Part shown: positions 43,882 through 52,025 of the stretch, one piece after another | Numbering within the stretch: position 1 is the stretch's first letter | How the letters are laid out: each line of letters begins with the position of its first letter | Origin: Streptomyces rapamycinicus NRRL 5491 | GTDB lineage: Bacteria; Actinomycetota; Actinomycetes; Streptomycetales; Streptomycetaceae | Length of the DNA stretch: 64,000 nt | Reading direction: 5' to 3' | NCBI RefSeq assembly: GCF_024298965.1 | Contig: NZ_CP085193.1 | Location: 4,154,001-4,218,000, forward strand | Made by a program: the position numbers and the translations under genes | Notes under the pieces: generated by a model | What the model saw: the letters and a program-made list of their open reading frames with translations, nothing else | Database searches by the model: none | Told to the model about the DNA's origin: nothing

Positions 43882-46002
43882 ATGTTTGAGGGCAACCGGT
43901 CGAAAAAACGCCAGGAATCAAACCACCCGTCCCGGGGAGGTCGGCACAAGGCGGCCCGTGATCCGCGCGCGCACTGGCTGCTCCTTCTCCTCGTCCTTCC
44001 CGCCATGTTCGGCCTGCTGATGTTCCAGGGCTGGACCAACCACGAGGTCGACGCGGCGAAGGCGCGGCGGCCGTGCGTCAGTCCGGTGCCCCGGGCGCTG
44101 GCCGACGGCGGGCCGGTGGTGCAGATCAACGGGGGCCGGGTGCGGACCGTGGGAATGCCCGCCGGGACGGTGGCGCTGACCTACGACGGCGGTCCTGACC
44201 CCGTCCAGACACCGCGTCTGCTGGACCTGCTGCGCCGGTACGACGCGCGGGCCACGTTCTTCGTCTCCGGCGCCAAGGCGGCCCAGTACCCCGGCCTCGT
44301 ACGCCGGATCCGCGCCGAGGGCCATGAGATCGGGTCGAACACCTACACCGGCGCCGACATGGGCACGGCGTCCGCCGGCCGGTCCCGGATGGAGCTGTCC
44401 CTGACCGAGTCGGCGCTGGCGGGGTCCGTGGGGGTTCAGCCGAGGCTGCTGCGGCTGCCGCTGACCACCGACGTGGACACGCTGTGCGGCGACGAGTGGC
44501 AGGCGGCGCGGCGCGTGGCGGCGGAGGGCTATGCGCTGGTGGCCGCCGACCGGTCGGGCACCAAGCCCTCGCAGGGGATGGTCCGGCAGTTCAGCCAGAC
44601 GGACACCGCGTACCAGGAGACGGAGAGGCTGCTCAAGGACCCGCGCGCCAAGAAGTTCACCACCGTGACCGGCGGGCTCGGCGTGCCCCCGGTCGACGTC
44701 CCGGTCTCCGGCCTGGAGCGCTGGGAGGGCAAGGCGCTGATCTGGGTCGCGGCCATCGGCCGGGGCTTTGTGTCCACCATGGCGTGGGTGCTGGGGATCG
44801 CGGGGGCGCTGGGGGTGCTGCGGCTGCTGATGCTGGTGGTGTTCGCCCGCACCCATGTCCGGCGGCTCACCCGCTTCCGGCCCGGGAAGCAGGTCAACGA
44901 GCCGGTGACGGTGCTGATCCCCGCGTACAACGAGGAGGCGGGCATCGAGGCCACCATCCGCTCACTGCTCGCCTCCACCCATCAGCGGCTCCAAGTGGTC
45001 GTGATCGACGACGGCTCGACGGACCGTACGGCCGATATCGCCGCGAGCGTCACGGACCGCCGGGTACTGGTGGTCCGGCAGCCCAACGCGGGCAAGGCCG
45101 CCGCCCTCAACACCGGTCTGGCGCACACCAAACACGACATCGTGGTGATGGTCGACGCCGACACCGTCTTCGAACCGGACGCCATCCACCAGCTCATCCA
45201 GCCGCTCGCCCACCCGGCCATCGGCGCGGTCAGCGGCAACACCAAGGTCGGCAACCGGCGCAGTCTGCTGGGCAGGTGGCAGCACCTGGAGTACGTCTTC
45301 GGGTTCAACCTCGACCGGCGGATGTTCGAGGTGCTGGAGTGCATGCCGACCGTGCCCGGCGCCATCGGGGCCTTCCGGCGGGACGCGGTGATGGGCGTCG
45401 GCGGGGTCAGCGAGGACACCCTCGCCGAGGACACCGACCTCACCATGGCGCTGTGGCGGGCGGGCTGGCGGGTGGTGTACGAGGAGACCGCCGTCGCCTG
45501 GACCGAGGTGCCCACCTCGCTGCGCCAGCTGTGGCGGCAGCGCTACCGCTGGGGGTACGGCACGCTCCAGGCCATGTGGAAGCACCGCCGCGCGATGATC
45601 TCGCTGGGCTCGGTGGGGCGGTTCGGCCGCCGGGGGCTCAGCTATCTCACGCTCTTCCAGGTGCTGCTGCCGCTGCTGGCGCCCGTGATCGACCTCTTCG
45701 CCCTGTACGGCGCGCTCTTCCTCGACCCGGCGGAGGCGGCCGGGGTGTGGTTCGGCTATCTCACCATCCAGATGGTCTGCGCCGGGTACGCGCTGCGGCT
45801 GGACGGGGAGCGGATGCGGGCACTGTGGTCCCTGCCGTTCCAGCTCTTCGTCTACCGGCAGCTGATGTATCTGGTGGTCATCCAGTCCGTGGTCGCCCTT
45901 CTGCTCGGGACGCGGCTGCGATGGCACCGCATCCAGCGCTCCGGGACGGCCGCCCAGGCGCTCGGCGAGACACCCGCGCACCGGAGCCTGACATCGAGGT
46001 GA
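43882..46002 (+). CDS. GT2 polysaccharide synthase with N-terminal degenerate NodB deacetylase-like domain
   Basis: 706 residues from the ATG at 43882. TM1 (HWLLLLLVLPAMFGLLMF), an extracytoplasmic NodB-like domain (about 90-275), TM2 (STMAWVLGIAGALGVLRLL), a cytoplasmic GT2 domain (about 335-570) and several C-terminal helices. The GT2 motifs are intact: VIDDGSTDRT, VDADTVFEPD, LAEDTDLTMAL and QRYRWGYG, as in processive beta-glycan synthases. The deacetylase domain has TYDGGPDP in place of TFDDGPS and SNTYTG in place of NHTxxH, so the metal ligands are missing. The layout resembles bifunctional synthases such as streptomycete MatB, which makes a PNAG-like glycan. It lies upstream of an LCP-family gene, consistent with cell-surface glycan work. 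Confidence 0.9.
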   Translation: MFEGNRSKKRQESNHPSRGGRHKAARDPRAHWLLLLLVLPAMFGLLMFQGWTNHEVDAAKARRPCVSPVPRALADGGPVVQINGGRVRTVGMPAGTVALTYDGGPDPVQTPRLLDLLRRYDARATFFVSGAKAAQYPGLVRRIRAEGHEIGSNTYTGADMGTASAGRSRMELSLTESALAGSVGVQPRLLRLPLTTDVDTLCGDEWQAARRVAAEGYALVAADRSGTKPSQGMVRQFSQTDTAYQETERLLKDPRAKKFTTVTGGLGVPPVDVPVSGLERWEGKALIWVAAIGRGFVSTMAWVLGIAGALGVLRLLMLVVFARTHVRRLTRFRPGKQVNEPVTVLIPAYNEEAGIEATIRSLLASTHQRLQVVVIDDGSTDRTADIAASVTDRRVLVVRQPNAGKAAALNTGLAHTKHDIVVMVDADTVFEPDAIHQLIQPLAHPAIGAVSGNTKVGNRRSLLGRWQHLEYVFGFNLDRRMFEVLECMPTVPGAIGAFRRDAVMGVGGVSEDTLAEDTDLTMALWRAGWRVVYEETAVAWTEVPTSLRQLWRQRYRWGYGTLQAMWKHRRAMISLGSVGRFGRRGLSYLTLFQVLLPLLAPVIDLFALYGALFLDPAEAAGVWFGYLTIQMVCAGYALRLDGERMRALWSLPFQLFVYRQLMYLVVIQSVVALLLGTRLRWHRIQRSGTAAQALGETPAHRSLTSR

Positions 46003-46057
46003 CGTACGGAGGGGTGACGTACGACGGGGTGACGCACGACGGGGTGACGTACGGCGA
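45998..46057 (+). repeat. four tandem 15-bp repeats after the GT2 synthase gene
   Basis: Units GGTGACGTACGGAGG, GGTGACGTACGACGG, GGTGACGCACGACGG and GGTGACGTACGGCGA follow one another from 45998. The first overlaps the synthase stop codon (TGA at 46000-46002). The period is five codons, and each unit contains TGACGTAC or a one-base variant. It lies upstream of the LCP gene, in its presumed promoter region. Confidence 0.8.
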
Positions 46058-46145
46058 CCGGGTCCGCGTTCAACGCGGCACCGAAGTTGTCATAGCTCTA
46101 TGAACGGACGGCGGACGGCTCCGGCCGCTCGGCAGACTGCCGGAC

Positions 46146-47429
46146 ATGAGCGATCGGTTGGACGGGTGGGCCGCCGGGGACCGGCCGTCGGCGCGGGCCT
46201 GGGAGATCTCGACGGCGGACACGCAGAGCATCCCCGTACAGGGGCCATCCACGCCACCAGGTGTCCCCGTACCTCACGGCGTCGCCGCGCCCCACGGCGT
46301 ACCCACCAAACCGGCCCCCTACCGGACGGGCGACGAGACCAGCCCCCTCGAGCCCGTACCCGTACCCCCACCCGAGCCCACCCCCACCGTCCGGCGCCGC
46401 GCCCCCAAGGAGCCGCTCAGCCGGCGCCGCCGGATCGTCCGGCTGGCCATCGTGGCGGTCTCCGCGCTGCTCCTCGCCTCCGGCAGCGCCTACGTCTGGG
46501 CCGACACCCAGCTCAACCGCGAGGTCGACCTCGGCAGGGCCCCGGACCGCCCACCGCCCGGCAAGGGCACCAACTACCTCATCGTCGGCTCCGACAGCCG
46601 GGAGGGCCTTTCCGAGGAGGCCAGGAAGAGCCTGCGCACCGGCTCGGCCGAGGGCCGCCGCACCGACTCGATGATGGTGCTGCACACCGGCTCCAACGGC
46701 ACCACGATGATGAGCCTGCCGCGCGACTCCTGGGTGAACATCCCCGGTTTCGTCCGCCCCGAGACCGGCAGGCGCTACAACCCGTCCCAGAACAAGCTGA
46801 ACGCGGCCTATTCGATGGGCGGCCCCGATCTGCTCGTCTCGACCATCGAGCGCAACACGGGGCTGCGCATCGACCACTACGCGGAGATCGGCTTCTCCGG
46901 ATTCGTGGACGTCGTGGACGCGGTCGGCGGGGTGCGGATGTGTGTGGACCGGGACATCAAGGACCCCAAGTCCGGGCTGGACCTGAAGAAGGGCTGCCAG
47001 ACCCTCGACGGCGCCAAGGCGCTCGCGTTCGTCCGCCAGCGCAAGCAGGAGGCCAAGGGCGACCTGGGCCGCACCCAGAACCAGCAGAAGTTCCTGGCAG
47101 CGCTCGCCAACAAGGCCGCCACGCCTGGGGTCCTGGCCAACCCGTTCGCGGCCTTCCCGACCGTACGCGCCGGTCTGGACACGCTGATCGTGGACAAGGA
47201 CATGGGCCTGCCCACCCTGATGTCCATGTTCGAGGCGGTGAAGGGCGTCACCTCGGGCAACGGCAAGCAGCTCAACGTCCCGGTGTCCAACACCAACCTC
47301 CGGACCTCCAAGGGCAGCGCGGTGCAGTGGAACGTGACGCAGGCGCGGCGCCTCTTCGACCAGCTGCGGAACGACCAGCCGGTGACGACCGCCCCGCCCG
47401 CCCCGCCCGCCCCGGCGGCGAAGCGCTGA
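46146..47429 (+). CDS. LytR-CpsA-Psr (LCP) family phosphotransferase
   Basis: 427 residues. Pro-rich cytoplasmic N-terminus (1-95), one TM helix (RRIVRLAIVAVSALLLASGS), then the extracellular LCP domain: TNYLIVGSDSREG, RRTDSMMVLH, MMSLPRDSWVNIPG, KLNAAYSMGGPDLLVSTIER, VDAVGGVRMCV, AFVRQRKQEAKGDLGRTQNQ. The Asp and Arg residues that coordinate the polyprenyl pyrophosphate are retained. It attaches anionic polymers or glycans to peptidoglycan. Together with the GT2 synthase 144 bases upstream it suggests a small surface-glycan module. No strong ribosome site is visible before the ATG. Confidence 0.93.
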   Translation: MSDRLDGWAAGDRPSARAWEISTADTQSIPVQGPSTPPGVPVPHGVAAPHGVPTKPAPYRTGDETSPLEPVPVPPPEPTPTVRRRAPKEPLSRRRRIVRLAIVAVSALLLASGSAYVWADTQLNREVDLGRAPDRPPPGKGTNYLIVGSDSREGLSEEARKSLRTGSAEGRRTDSMMVLHTGSNGTTMMSLPRDSWVNIPGFVRPETGRRYNPSQNKLNAAYSMGGPDLLVSTIERNTGLRIDHYAEIGFSGFVDVVDAVGGVRMCVDRDIKDPKSGLDLKKGCQTLDGAKALAFVRQRKQEAKGDLGRTQNQQKFLAALANKAATPGVLANPFAAFPTVRAGLDTLIVDKDMGLPTLMSMFEAVKGVTSGNGKQLNVPVSNTNLRTSKGSAVQWNVTQARRLFDQLRNDQPVTTAPPAPPAPAAKR

Positions 47430-47466
47430 GGAGCGAACCGCGCACGCGTCTTCCCCAAGTCGAGTG

Positions 47467-47478
47467 GCAACCGGTTTC
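47467..47478. promoter_or_regulatory. LacI-type operator-like palindrome before the MalG gene
   Basis: GCAACCGGTTTC differs by one base from the perfect palindrome GAAACCGGTTTC, a CG-centred form used by LacI-family sugar regulators. It lies 52 bases upstream of the permease start and may give this separated gene its own regulated promoter. Confidence 0.4.
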
Positions 47479-47529
47479 ATAGCAGGACGCTGATCGACTG
47501 CGCTCGCAAGCGCGCGAGGAGGTCCGAGG

Positions 47530-48426
47530 TTGTCCGCGCTCTCCGCCCGCACCGCCCGCCCCTGGCCCCGCTCCGCCAAGAGCCGTACCGGCGGCCCCCG
47601 CTGGTCCCCGCGGCTGCGCCGCCGGCTGGCCGCCGACGCCGCGCTGCTGCTCATCGCCGCCGCGTTCCTGCTCCCGCTCGCGTGGCTGGTCCTGGCCTCG
47701 ATCGACAACGATGCCACCCTGCGGGTCTCGGCGCCCGGCTCGCCCACGATGGACAACTTCTCGGCGGTGTGGACGGACGAGATCACCTTCACGCCGATGC
47801 TCAACAGCCTGCTCCTGTGCGGCGGCGCCACCGTCCTGACCGTCGCCTGCGCGGCCCTCGCCGCCTATCCCCTCTCCCGCTTCCGCTCCCGCGCCGTGCG
47901 CCCGTATCTGCTGACGGTGCTCTTCACCACCTGTCTGCCGATCACCGCGATCATGGTTCCGGTCTACGGACTCTTCGTCCAGGTGGACCTCATCGACACC
48001 ATGTCCGGCACGGCCCTCTTCCTCGCCGCCTCCCAACTCCCGTTCGCCATCTGGCTGATGAAGAACTTCATGGACGGCGTGCCGGTGATCCTGGAGGAGG
48101 CGGCGTGGACCGACGGCGCGTCCTGGCTGCAGGGCCTGATCCGGGTGATCCTGCCGCTGATGGGGCCGGGCATCACGGTCGTGATGATCTACAGCTTCAT
48201 CATGATGTGGGGCAACTTCTTCGTCCCCTTCATGCTGCTGCTCTCCCCCGAACAACTCCCCGCGTCCGTCTCGATCTTCACCTTCTTCGGCAACTACGGC
48301 CAGGTCGTCTACGGCCAGCTGGCCGCCTTCTCGATCCTCTACTCCACGCCCGTGCTCCTGCTCTACGTGCTGATCTCCCGCCGCCTCGGCGGCGGCTTCG
48401 CCCTGGGCGGCGCCGTCAAGGGATGA
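47530..48426 (+). CDS. sugar ABC transporter permease, MalG type (separated from its operon)
   Basis: 298 residues from a TTG at 47530, with GAGGAGG seven bases upstream; no better start is available. Six helices (first: AALLLIAAAFLLPLAWLVLA), MalG-type loop EEAAWTDGASWLQGLIRVIL and C-terminus GGGFALGGAVKG. MalG permeases work as heterodimers with a MalF-type permease, but no such gene or binding protein adjoins it. The only candidates are at 33110-35417. Its ribosome-site region, GCGCGAGGAGGTCCGAG, nearly repeats the end of that MalF gene (16 of 17 bases), indicating that the operon was split here. Confidence 0.92.
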   Translation: MSALSARTARPWPRSAKSRTGGPRWSPRLRRRLAADAALLLIAAAFLLPLAWLVLASIDNDATLRVSAPGSPTMDNFSAVWTDEITFTPMLNSLLLCGGATVLTVACAALAAYPLSRFRSRAVRPYLLTVLFTTCLPITAIMVPVYGLFVQVDLIDTMSGTALFLAASQLPFAIWLMKNFMDGVPVILEEAAWTDGASWLQGLIRVILPLMGPGITVVMIYSFIMMWGNFFVPFMLLLSPEQLPASVSIFTFFGNYGQVVYGQLAAFSILYSTPVLLLYVLISRRLGGGFALGGAVKG

Positions 48427-48454
48427 CTCCGCCGCCACCAGTCGGGCCGGTGGT

Positions 48455-49615
48455 TCAGCCCTCGGGCAACGTCGGCGCCGCGCAGCCGTGGTGTTCGGCC
48501 GAGGCGGCGGCGAAGGCCGCCAGGGCGGCGCGTTCGTAGGCGAGGTCGGGGCGGCGGCGGGTCTCGCCGTCGGCGGCGTCGGCGCGGATGAGGTAGAGGG
48601 CGGACTCGGCGCCGCGCGGGCAGGTGGCACCGGCCCAGTAGGCGCTCCGGCCGAGCCGCCCGGCGGGCTTCTCGGCGGGGGTCACGTTCTCGTAGTCGTA
48701 GTCCCGGGTGTACTGGGAGCGGGCGTCCTCCGCGTAGGGGCCGTAGTACGCCTCCAGCCGGTACAGCGGTGAGCCGTCCCGGGTGCCGAGGACGCAAGCC
48801 TCGCGCGGTGCGCGGTCCCGGGCGGTCTCGCGGGCGGTGGAGATGGCGGAGCGGGAGGCGGTGGGGACGGCCGCGCAGGTGCCCTTGGCGCCGAGCAGCG
48901 GCTCGTACTCGTCCTCGTTCACCGGCAGGCCGACGGTGCGGACCGGCTTGCCCAGGCGCGCGCCGCAGCCCCAGTGGTCGTTGGCCGCCTCGGCGGTCGC
49001 GGTGGCGGTACGGACGAAGTCGGGGCGGACGGCGGGGTCGTCGAGGGTGGTGCGGCCGCGCAGCGCGGTCTCGACGGTGATCAGCAGACTGTCGCCGCGC
49101 CGGGCGCAGTCGAGGAGTACGGCGGTGGTGGCCGTGCCGTCCTCGGCGTCGTCCAGCCGCGCGGTGTCGGTGGCGAACAGGCCGGACCAGCCGTGGCCGA
49201 GGGGGACGGGGAGCGTACGGCGGGCGGGTACGGCGGTGTAGAGGTCGTCGTACCCGTACTCGGCGCGGGGGCGGGGCGAGCCCGCGATGGAGACGGCGAT
49301 GTGGCCGGTGTCCTCGGCGGTGACCCGGCAGTGGACGGAGAGGGAGTTGGCCCGCCCGGCGCCGCTCCCCTCGCTCTTGGCGGCCGTCTTGCCGAAGGAG
49401 CCCTCGGTGCGGTTCGTGACGTCCAGTTCGGCGTCGTCGCCGAGCACCCCGCGGACCTCGCTCACCGGAAGCACCCCGTCGCAGGCCCCTTCCAGCGCCC
49501 GGTCCTCGCTGCCCGCGAACCAGACGAACCCTCCGGTGAGGGCGGCCAGCGCCACCGCGACGGCCACCAGGGCGCGGATCTGCCGCCGGGTGAGTTCGGG
49601 TCGGGTCAGTGCCAC
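48455..49615 (-). CDS. membrane-anchored extracytoplasmic protein of unknown function (paralog B)
   Basis: 386 residues from a GTG at 49615, with GGGAGG seven bases before it, overlapping the upstream gene by ten bases. One N-terminal TM helix (IRALVAVAVALAALTGGFVWF), then an extracytoplasmic region with several spaced cysteines (ACDGVLPVSEV, LSVHCRV, LLDCARRG, HWGCGARLG, GTCAAVPT, EACVLGT, GATCPRG, HHGCAAP), which probably form disulfides. It is similar in plan to the upstream gene: both start the outer domain with ACDG(T/V)LP and repeat a Cys-rich module. No known domain is recognised. Confidence 0.8.
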   Translation of the reverse strand: MALTRPELTRRQIRALVAVAVALAALTGGFVWFAGSEDRALEGACDGVLPVSEVRGVLGDDAELDVTNRTEGSFGKTAAKSEGSGAGRANSLSVHCRVTAEDTGHIAVSIAGSPRPRAEYGYDDLYTAVPARRTLPVPLGHGWSGLFATDTARLDDAEDGTATTAVLLDCARRGDSLLITVETALRGRTTLDDPAVRPDFVRTATATAEAANDHWGCGARLGKPVRTVGLPVNEDEYEPLLGAKGTCAAVPTASRSAISTARETARDRAPREACVLGTRDGSPLYRLEAYYGPYAEDARSQYTRDYDYENVTPAEKPAGRLGRSAYWAGATCPRGAESALYLIRADAADGETRRRPDLAYERAALAAFAAASAEHHGCAAPTLPEG

Positions 49616-50943
49616 TGCTCGACCTCCCCGAGCACCTTGGTGTCGCGGCACTTCGCGGCCGCGGGCCAGCCGTCGCCGGCGTCGAGATAGCGGTCCAGGA
49701 CCGTACGCGCGGCGGTGGAGAGCCTGGCCCGGTCCTTGCCGCCGATGACGGCCGTCTCACCGTCCTCGAGCCGGATCTCGGGGAGGACGGCGACCCGGTG
49801 GTAGGTGGTGCGGCCGCCGCACACCGACCGGGCCCACAGGGCGAGTTGGGGCCGCCCGGCGTAGGAGGAGACGCGGTCCTCCTGCCGCACACCACGATCG
49901 GCGTCCGTCTCGGCACCGGCCTCGGAGGGGCTCTTGTCGTCCTCCGCTCCCCACCCGGGCACATGGCCCTCGCGTTCGTAGGAGTCGTACGCCGACCGGC
50001 CGAGGATGCCCGACCAGCTGGCCGCCTCGACCTCGGTGACCTGCCACTGCTTCGGGCGCGGGCGCTCACCGGCGTTCTTCTCCGCGTCCCACTCCCCGGC
50101 GCAGGCGCTCAGACCGGTGGACTCCTGGAGATCGCCGAGGGTGGTCCAGGAGCCGGAGGCGACACCGGGGAGCGAGGAGCCGTCGATCCACTCGCATTTG
50201 CGCAGACCCTGACCGGGTGCGCCATGGGTCTCGTCCGTGTCGACCACTGCGGTGGGCGTGGTGAGCGGGCCGGAGCCGCAGTGCTGGGCCTTGGTGAGGG
50301 CGTTGGCCACGTGCACGGCGGTACGGAAGCCGAGGAGCGCGGTGGCGCGGTCCGGCTTGCCATGCGCCGCTGTTGCCTCGTCGGGCTCGTCTGCCGAGTC
50401 GGTCCCGCCGGTCCCGCCGTCGGTCCCGTCCGTCACCCGGGCGGTCACATACAGATCGGTCGTGGGTCGGACCCGGCCGCCGAGCCCGCCCAGGCAGTCG
50501 GCCACCAGCCAGGCGCCCCGCTTCCCGTACTGGCCGGTGGTACCCGGCGCCACGAAGGTGCCACGGCCACCGGCCGGTTCGAGAAGGTCCCGGGTCTCGA
50601 CGGCCTCGGGCACATCGGAGACCAGCGCCTCGGCGTGGACCGTGACCCCGTAGCCGTCGCCCCACGACAGGGAGCAGTCCAGCAACGAGCGGCTCTCCTG
50701 GCCGGGGGCGAGCACCGTGCCGTGCTCTCTGAGTTCGCCCGGCCGCTCGTCACGCACCAGCCGTTCGAGGTCCCCGTACGGCAGGGTGCCGTCGCATGCC
50801 TTCCTCAACTGGACCCGGTTGGCGGCGAGATGGCCGCCGCCGCTGTCCCGGGTCACGAGGACGGCCCCCGCGATCCCCACCACCGCCATCAGTACGACAA
50901 GGGGCGTGCGGCGCTGCCACACACGGCCCCATAAACCACGCAT
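49606..50943 (-). CDS. membrane-anchored extracytoplasmic protein of unknown function (paralog A)
   Basis: 445 residues. N-terminal TM helix (TPLVVLMAVVGIAGAVLV), then an extracytoplasmic portion beginning VQLRKACDGTLPYGDLERLV with Cys pairs (LLDCSLSWGDG, LVADCLGGLGG, KAQHCGSG, LRKCEWID, LSACAGEWD, ARSVCGGRTTY, AAAKCRDTK). A Gly/Asp-rich linker sits near residues 170-195. It shares its architecture and opening motif with the next gene and is translationally coupled to it, so the two look like a tandem duplication. Function unknown; streptomycetes encode several such paired secreted proteins. Confidence 0.8.
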   Translation of the reverse strand: MRGLWGRVWQRRTPLVVLMAVVGIAGAVLVTRDSGGGHLAANRVQLRKACDGTLPYGDLERLVRDERPGELREHGTVLAPGQESRSLLDCSLSWGDGYGVTVHAEALVSDVPEAVETRDLLEPAGGRGTFVAPGTTGQYGKRGAWLVADCLGGLGGRVRPTTDLYVTARVTDGTDGGTGGTDSADEPDEATAAHGKPDRATALLGFRTAVHVANALTKAQHCGSGPLTTPTAVVDTDETHGAPGQGLRKCEWIDGSSLPGVASGSWTTLGDLQESTGLSACAGEWDAEKNAGERPRPKQWQVTEVEAASWSGILGRSAYDSYEREGHVPGWGAEDDKSPSEAGAETDADRGVRQEDRVSSYAGRPQLALWARSVCGGRTTYHRVAVLPEIRLEDGETAVIGGKDRARLSTAARTVLDRYLDAGDGWPAAAKCRDTKVLGEVEQWH

Positions 50944-51034
50944 CCCGCCCTTAACTCCTTACATCTCCTGACCAGTTCCCCCTTGATCAGGCGGGGACAG
51001 TATCAGAGGGCCGGGGCCACTGCGGCGGCGCGGG

Positions 51035-51799
51035 CTACCCCTTCGCCCCCGACGGCTCCCCCGCCCCTGACGGCCGCCCCTTCGCCCCGGAGCCCACCGG
51101 GTCGAAGCGGAAGACCTGCCCCGGGGCGTCGGACCGGCACGGCAACTGGACCACATGGGCCCAGTGCCGGTTGGTGCCACCGGGCAGCGCCAGACACTGG
51201 CCGACACAGCGAGGAGTGGACGGCCCGGATCCGGTACTTCCCGGGGGCGGGTGCCGGGACGTCCGGGGAGACCGCCACGGACCCGCCCTTGTCGTCCCGT
51301 CCACCGCGCCCTTCGCCCCCGCCCTCGTCGTCGTGCGCCCGCCAGGTGAGCACGACGGCGACGGTGGCCACGACGACGGTGAGCCCGAGCGCGGCGCTCA
51401 GCATCGGCAGCCGTAAGCGGCGGGGGCCCGCCTCGGGAGTACGGGAGGAGGAGAGGGCGGTCGGCGCTGCGGGCTCACCAGGCTCGACCGGCTCGATCTC
51501 GGTGACGCCGGCGGCGCGGGCCGCGAGATCCTTCCGTACGGCCAGCCACACCGTGAGCTCCGCGGGCCCCACCCCTAGGCCCGTACGAACGCCGCGACCA
51601 ACTCCTCACGGGGCAGCGTGGCGCGCGCGAGCATGTTGGCGACCGTACTGCGCGGCAGTACGTCCCCGAGCGCGTCCGCCCGCGCGGCCAGTTCCCGGTA
51701 GGTCAGCCGGGACCAGTCCTTGAGCGCCTGCAGCGCGGCGATGAACTCGCCCGGGTTTCGCGCCCCCTGTGGATCCGGGGCTCTGTCCGCACCGGTCAT
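51035..51799 (-). pseudogene. frameshifted HTH-TM-lectin-like protein gene
   Basis: Three consecutive frame segments read as one protein. From ATG 51799: HTH part (GEFIAALQALKDWSRLTYRE, LPRSTVANMLARATLPREEL, VAAFVRA) ending at TAG near 51577. Next a shifted segment (VGPAELTVWLAVRKDLAARA, then TM helix MLSAALGLTVVVATVAVVLT, then GKYRIRAVHSSLC). Then back in the first frame (GQCLALPGGTNRHWAHVVQL, CRSDAPGQVFRFDPV) to TAG at 51035. In intact relatives, as I recall the family, AFVRAC-G-GPAE is continuous. One base is missing near 51575 and one extra near 51222, so the net frame is restored. Either a decayed gene or two sequencing errors. Confidence 0.7.
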
Positions 51800-51926
51800 C
51801 TGTCGTTCTCTCCCCCGCCCCTGTGTCCCGGCCCTGTCCGGGACTGCCCCGGAACGTGTCCCGGACACGGGACAGCCTTGTTCACACCAGGCACTTGTTC
51901 AAGAGTGACCCTCGCCAACACCACAC

Positions 51927-51978
51927 GGCCGCAGCGGCCTTGATCTTCCACGGGGGGATGATCAAGGCCGCTGCGGCC
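51927..51978 (-). terminator. 19-bp perfect-stem terminator after pfkA
   Basis: GGCCGCAGCGGCCTTGATC (51927-51945) pairs exactly with GATCAAGGCCGCTGCGGCC (51960-51978) around a 14-base loop, 47 bases beyond the pfkA stop. No T-tract, as usual in streptomycetes. Confidence 0.85.
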
Positions 51979-52025
51979 GACGAAGACGAGAAGGAAGAAG
52001 ACGGGAGGCCGGAGGCCGTGGTGGA

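Noticed and set aside
46100..47482. 460-codon plus-strand frame overlapping the LCP gene
   Set aside because: Out-of-frame shadow; the 46146 frame contains all LCP motifs and the membrane anchor.
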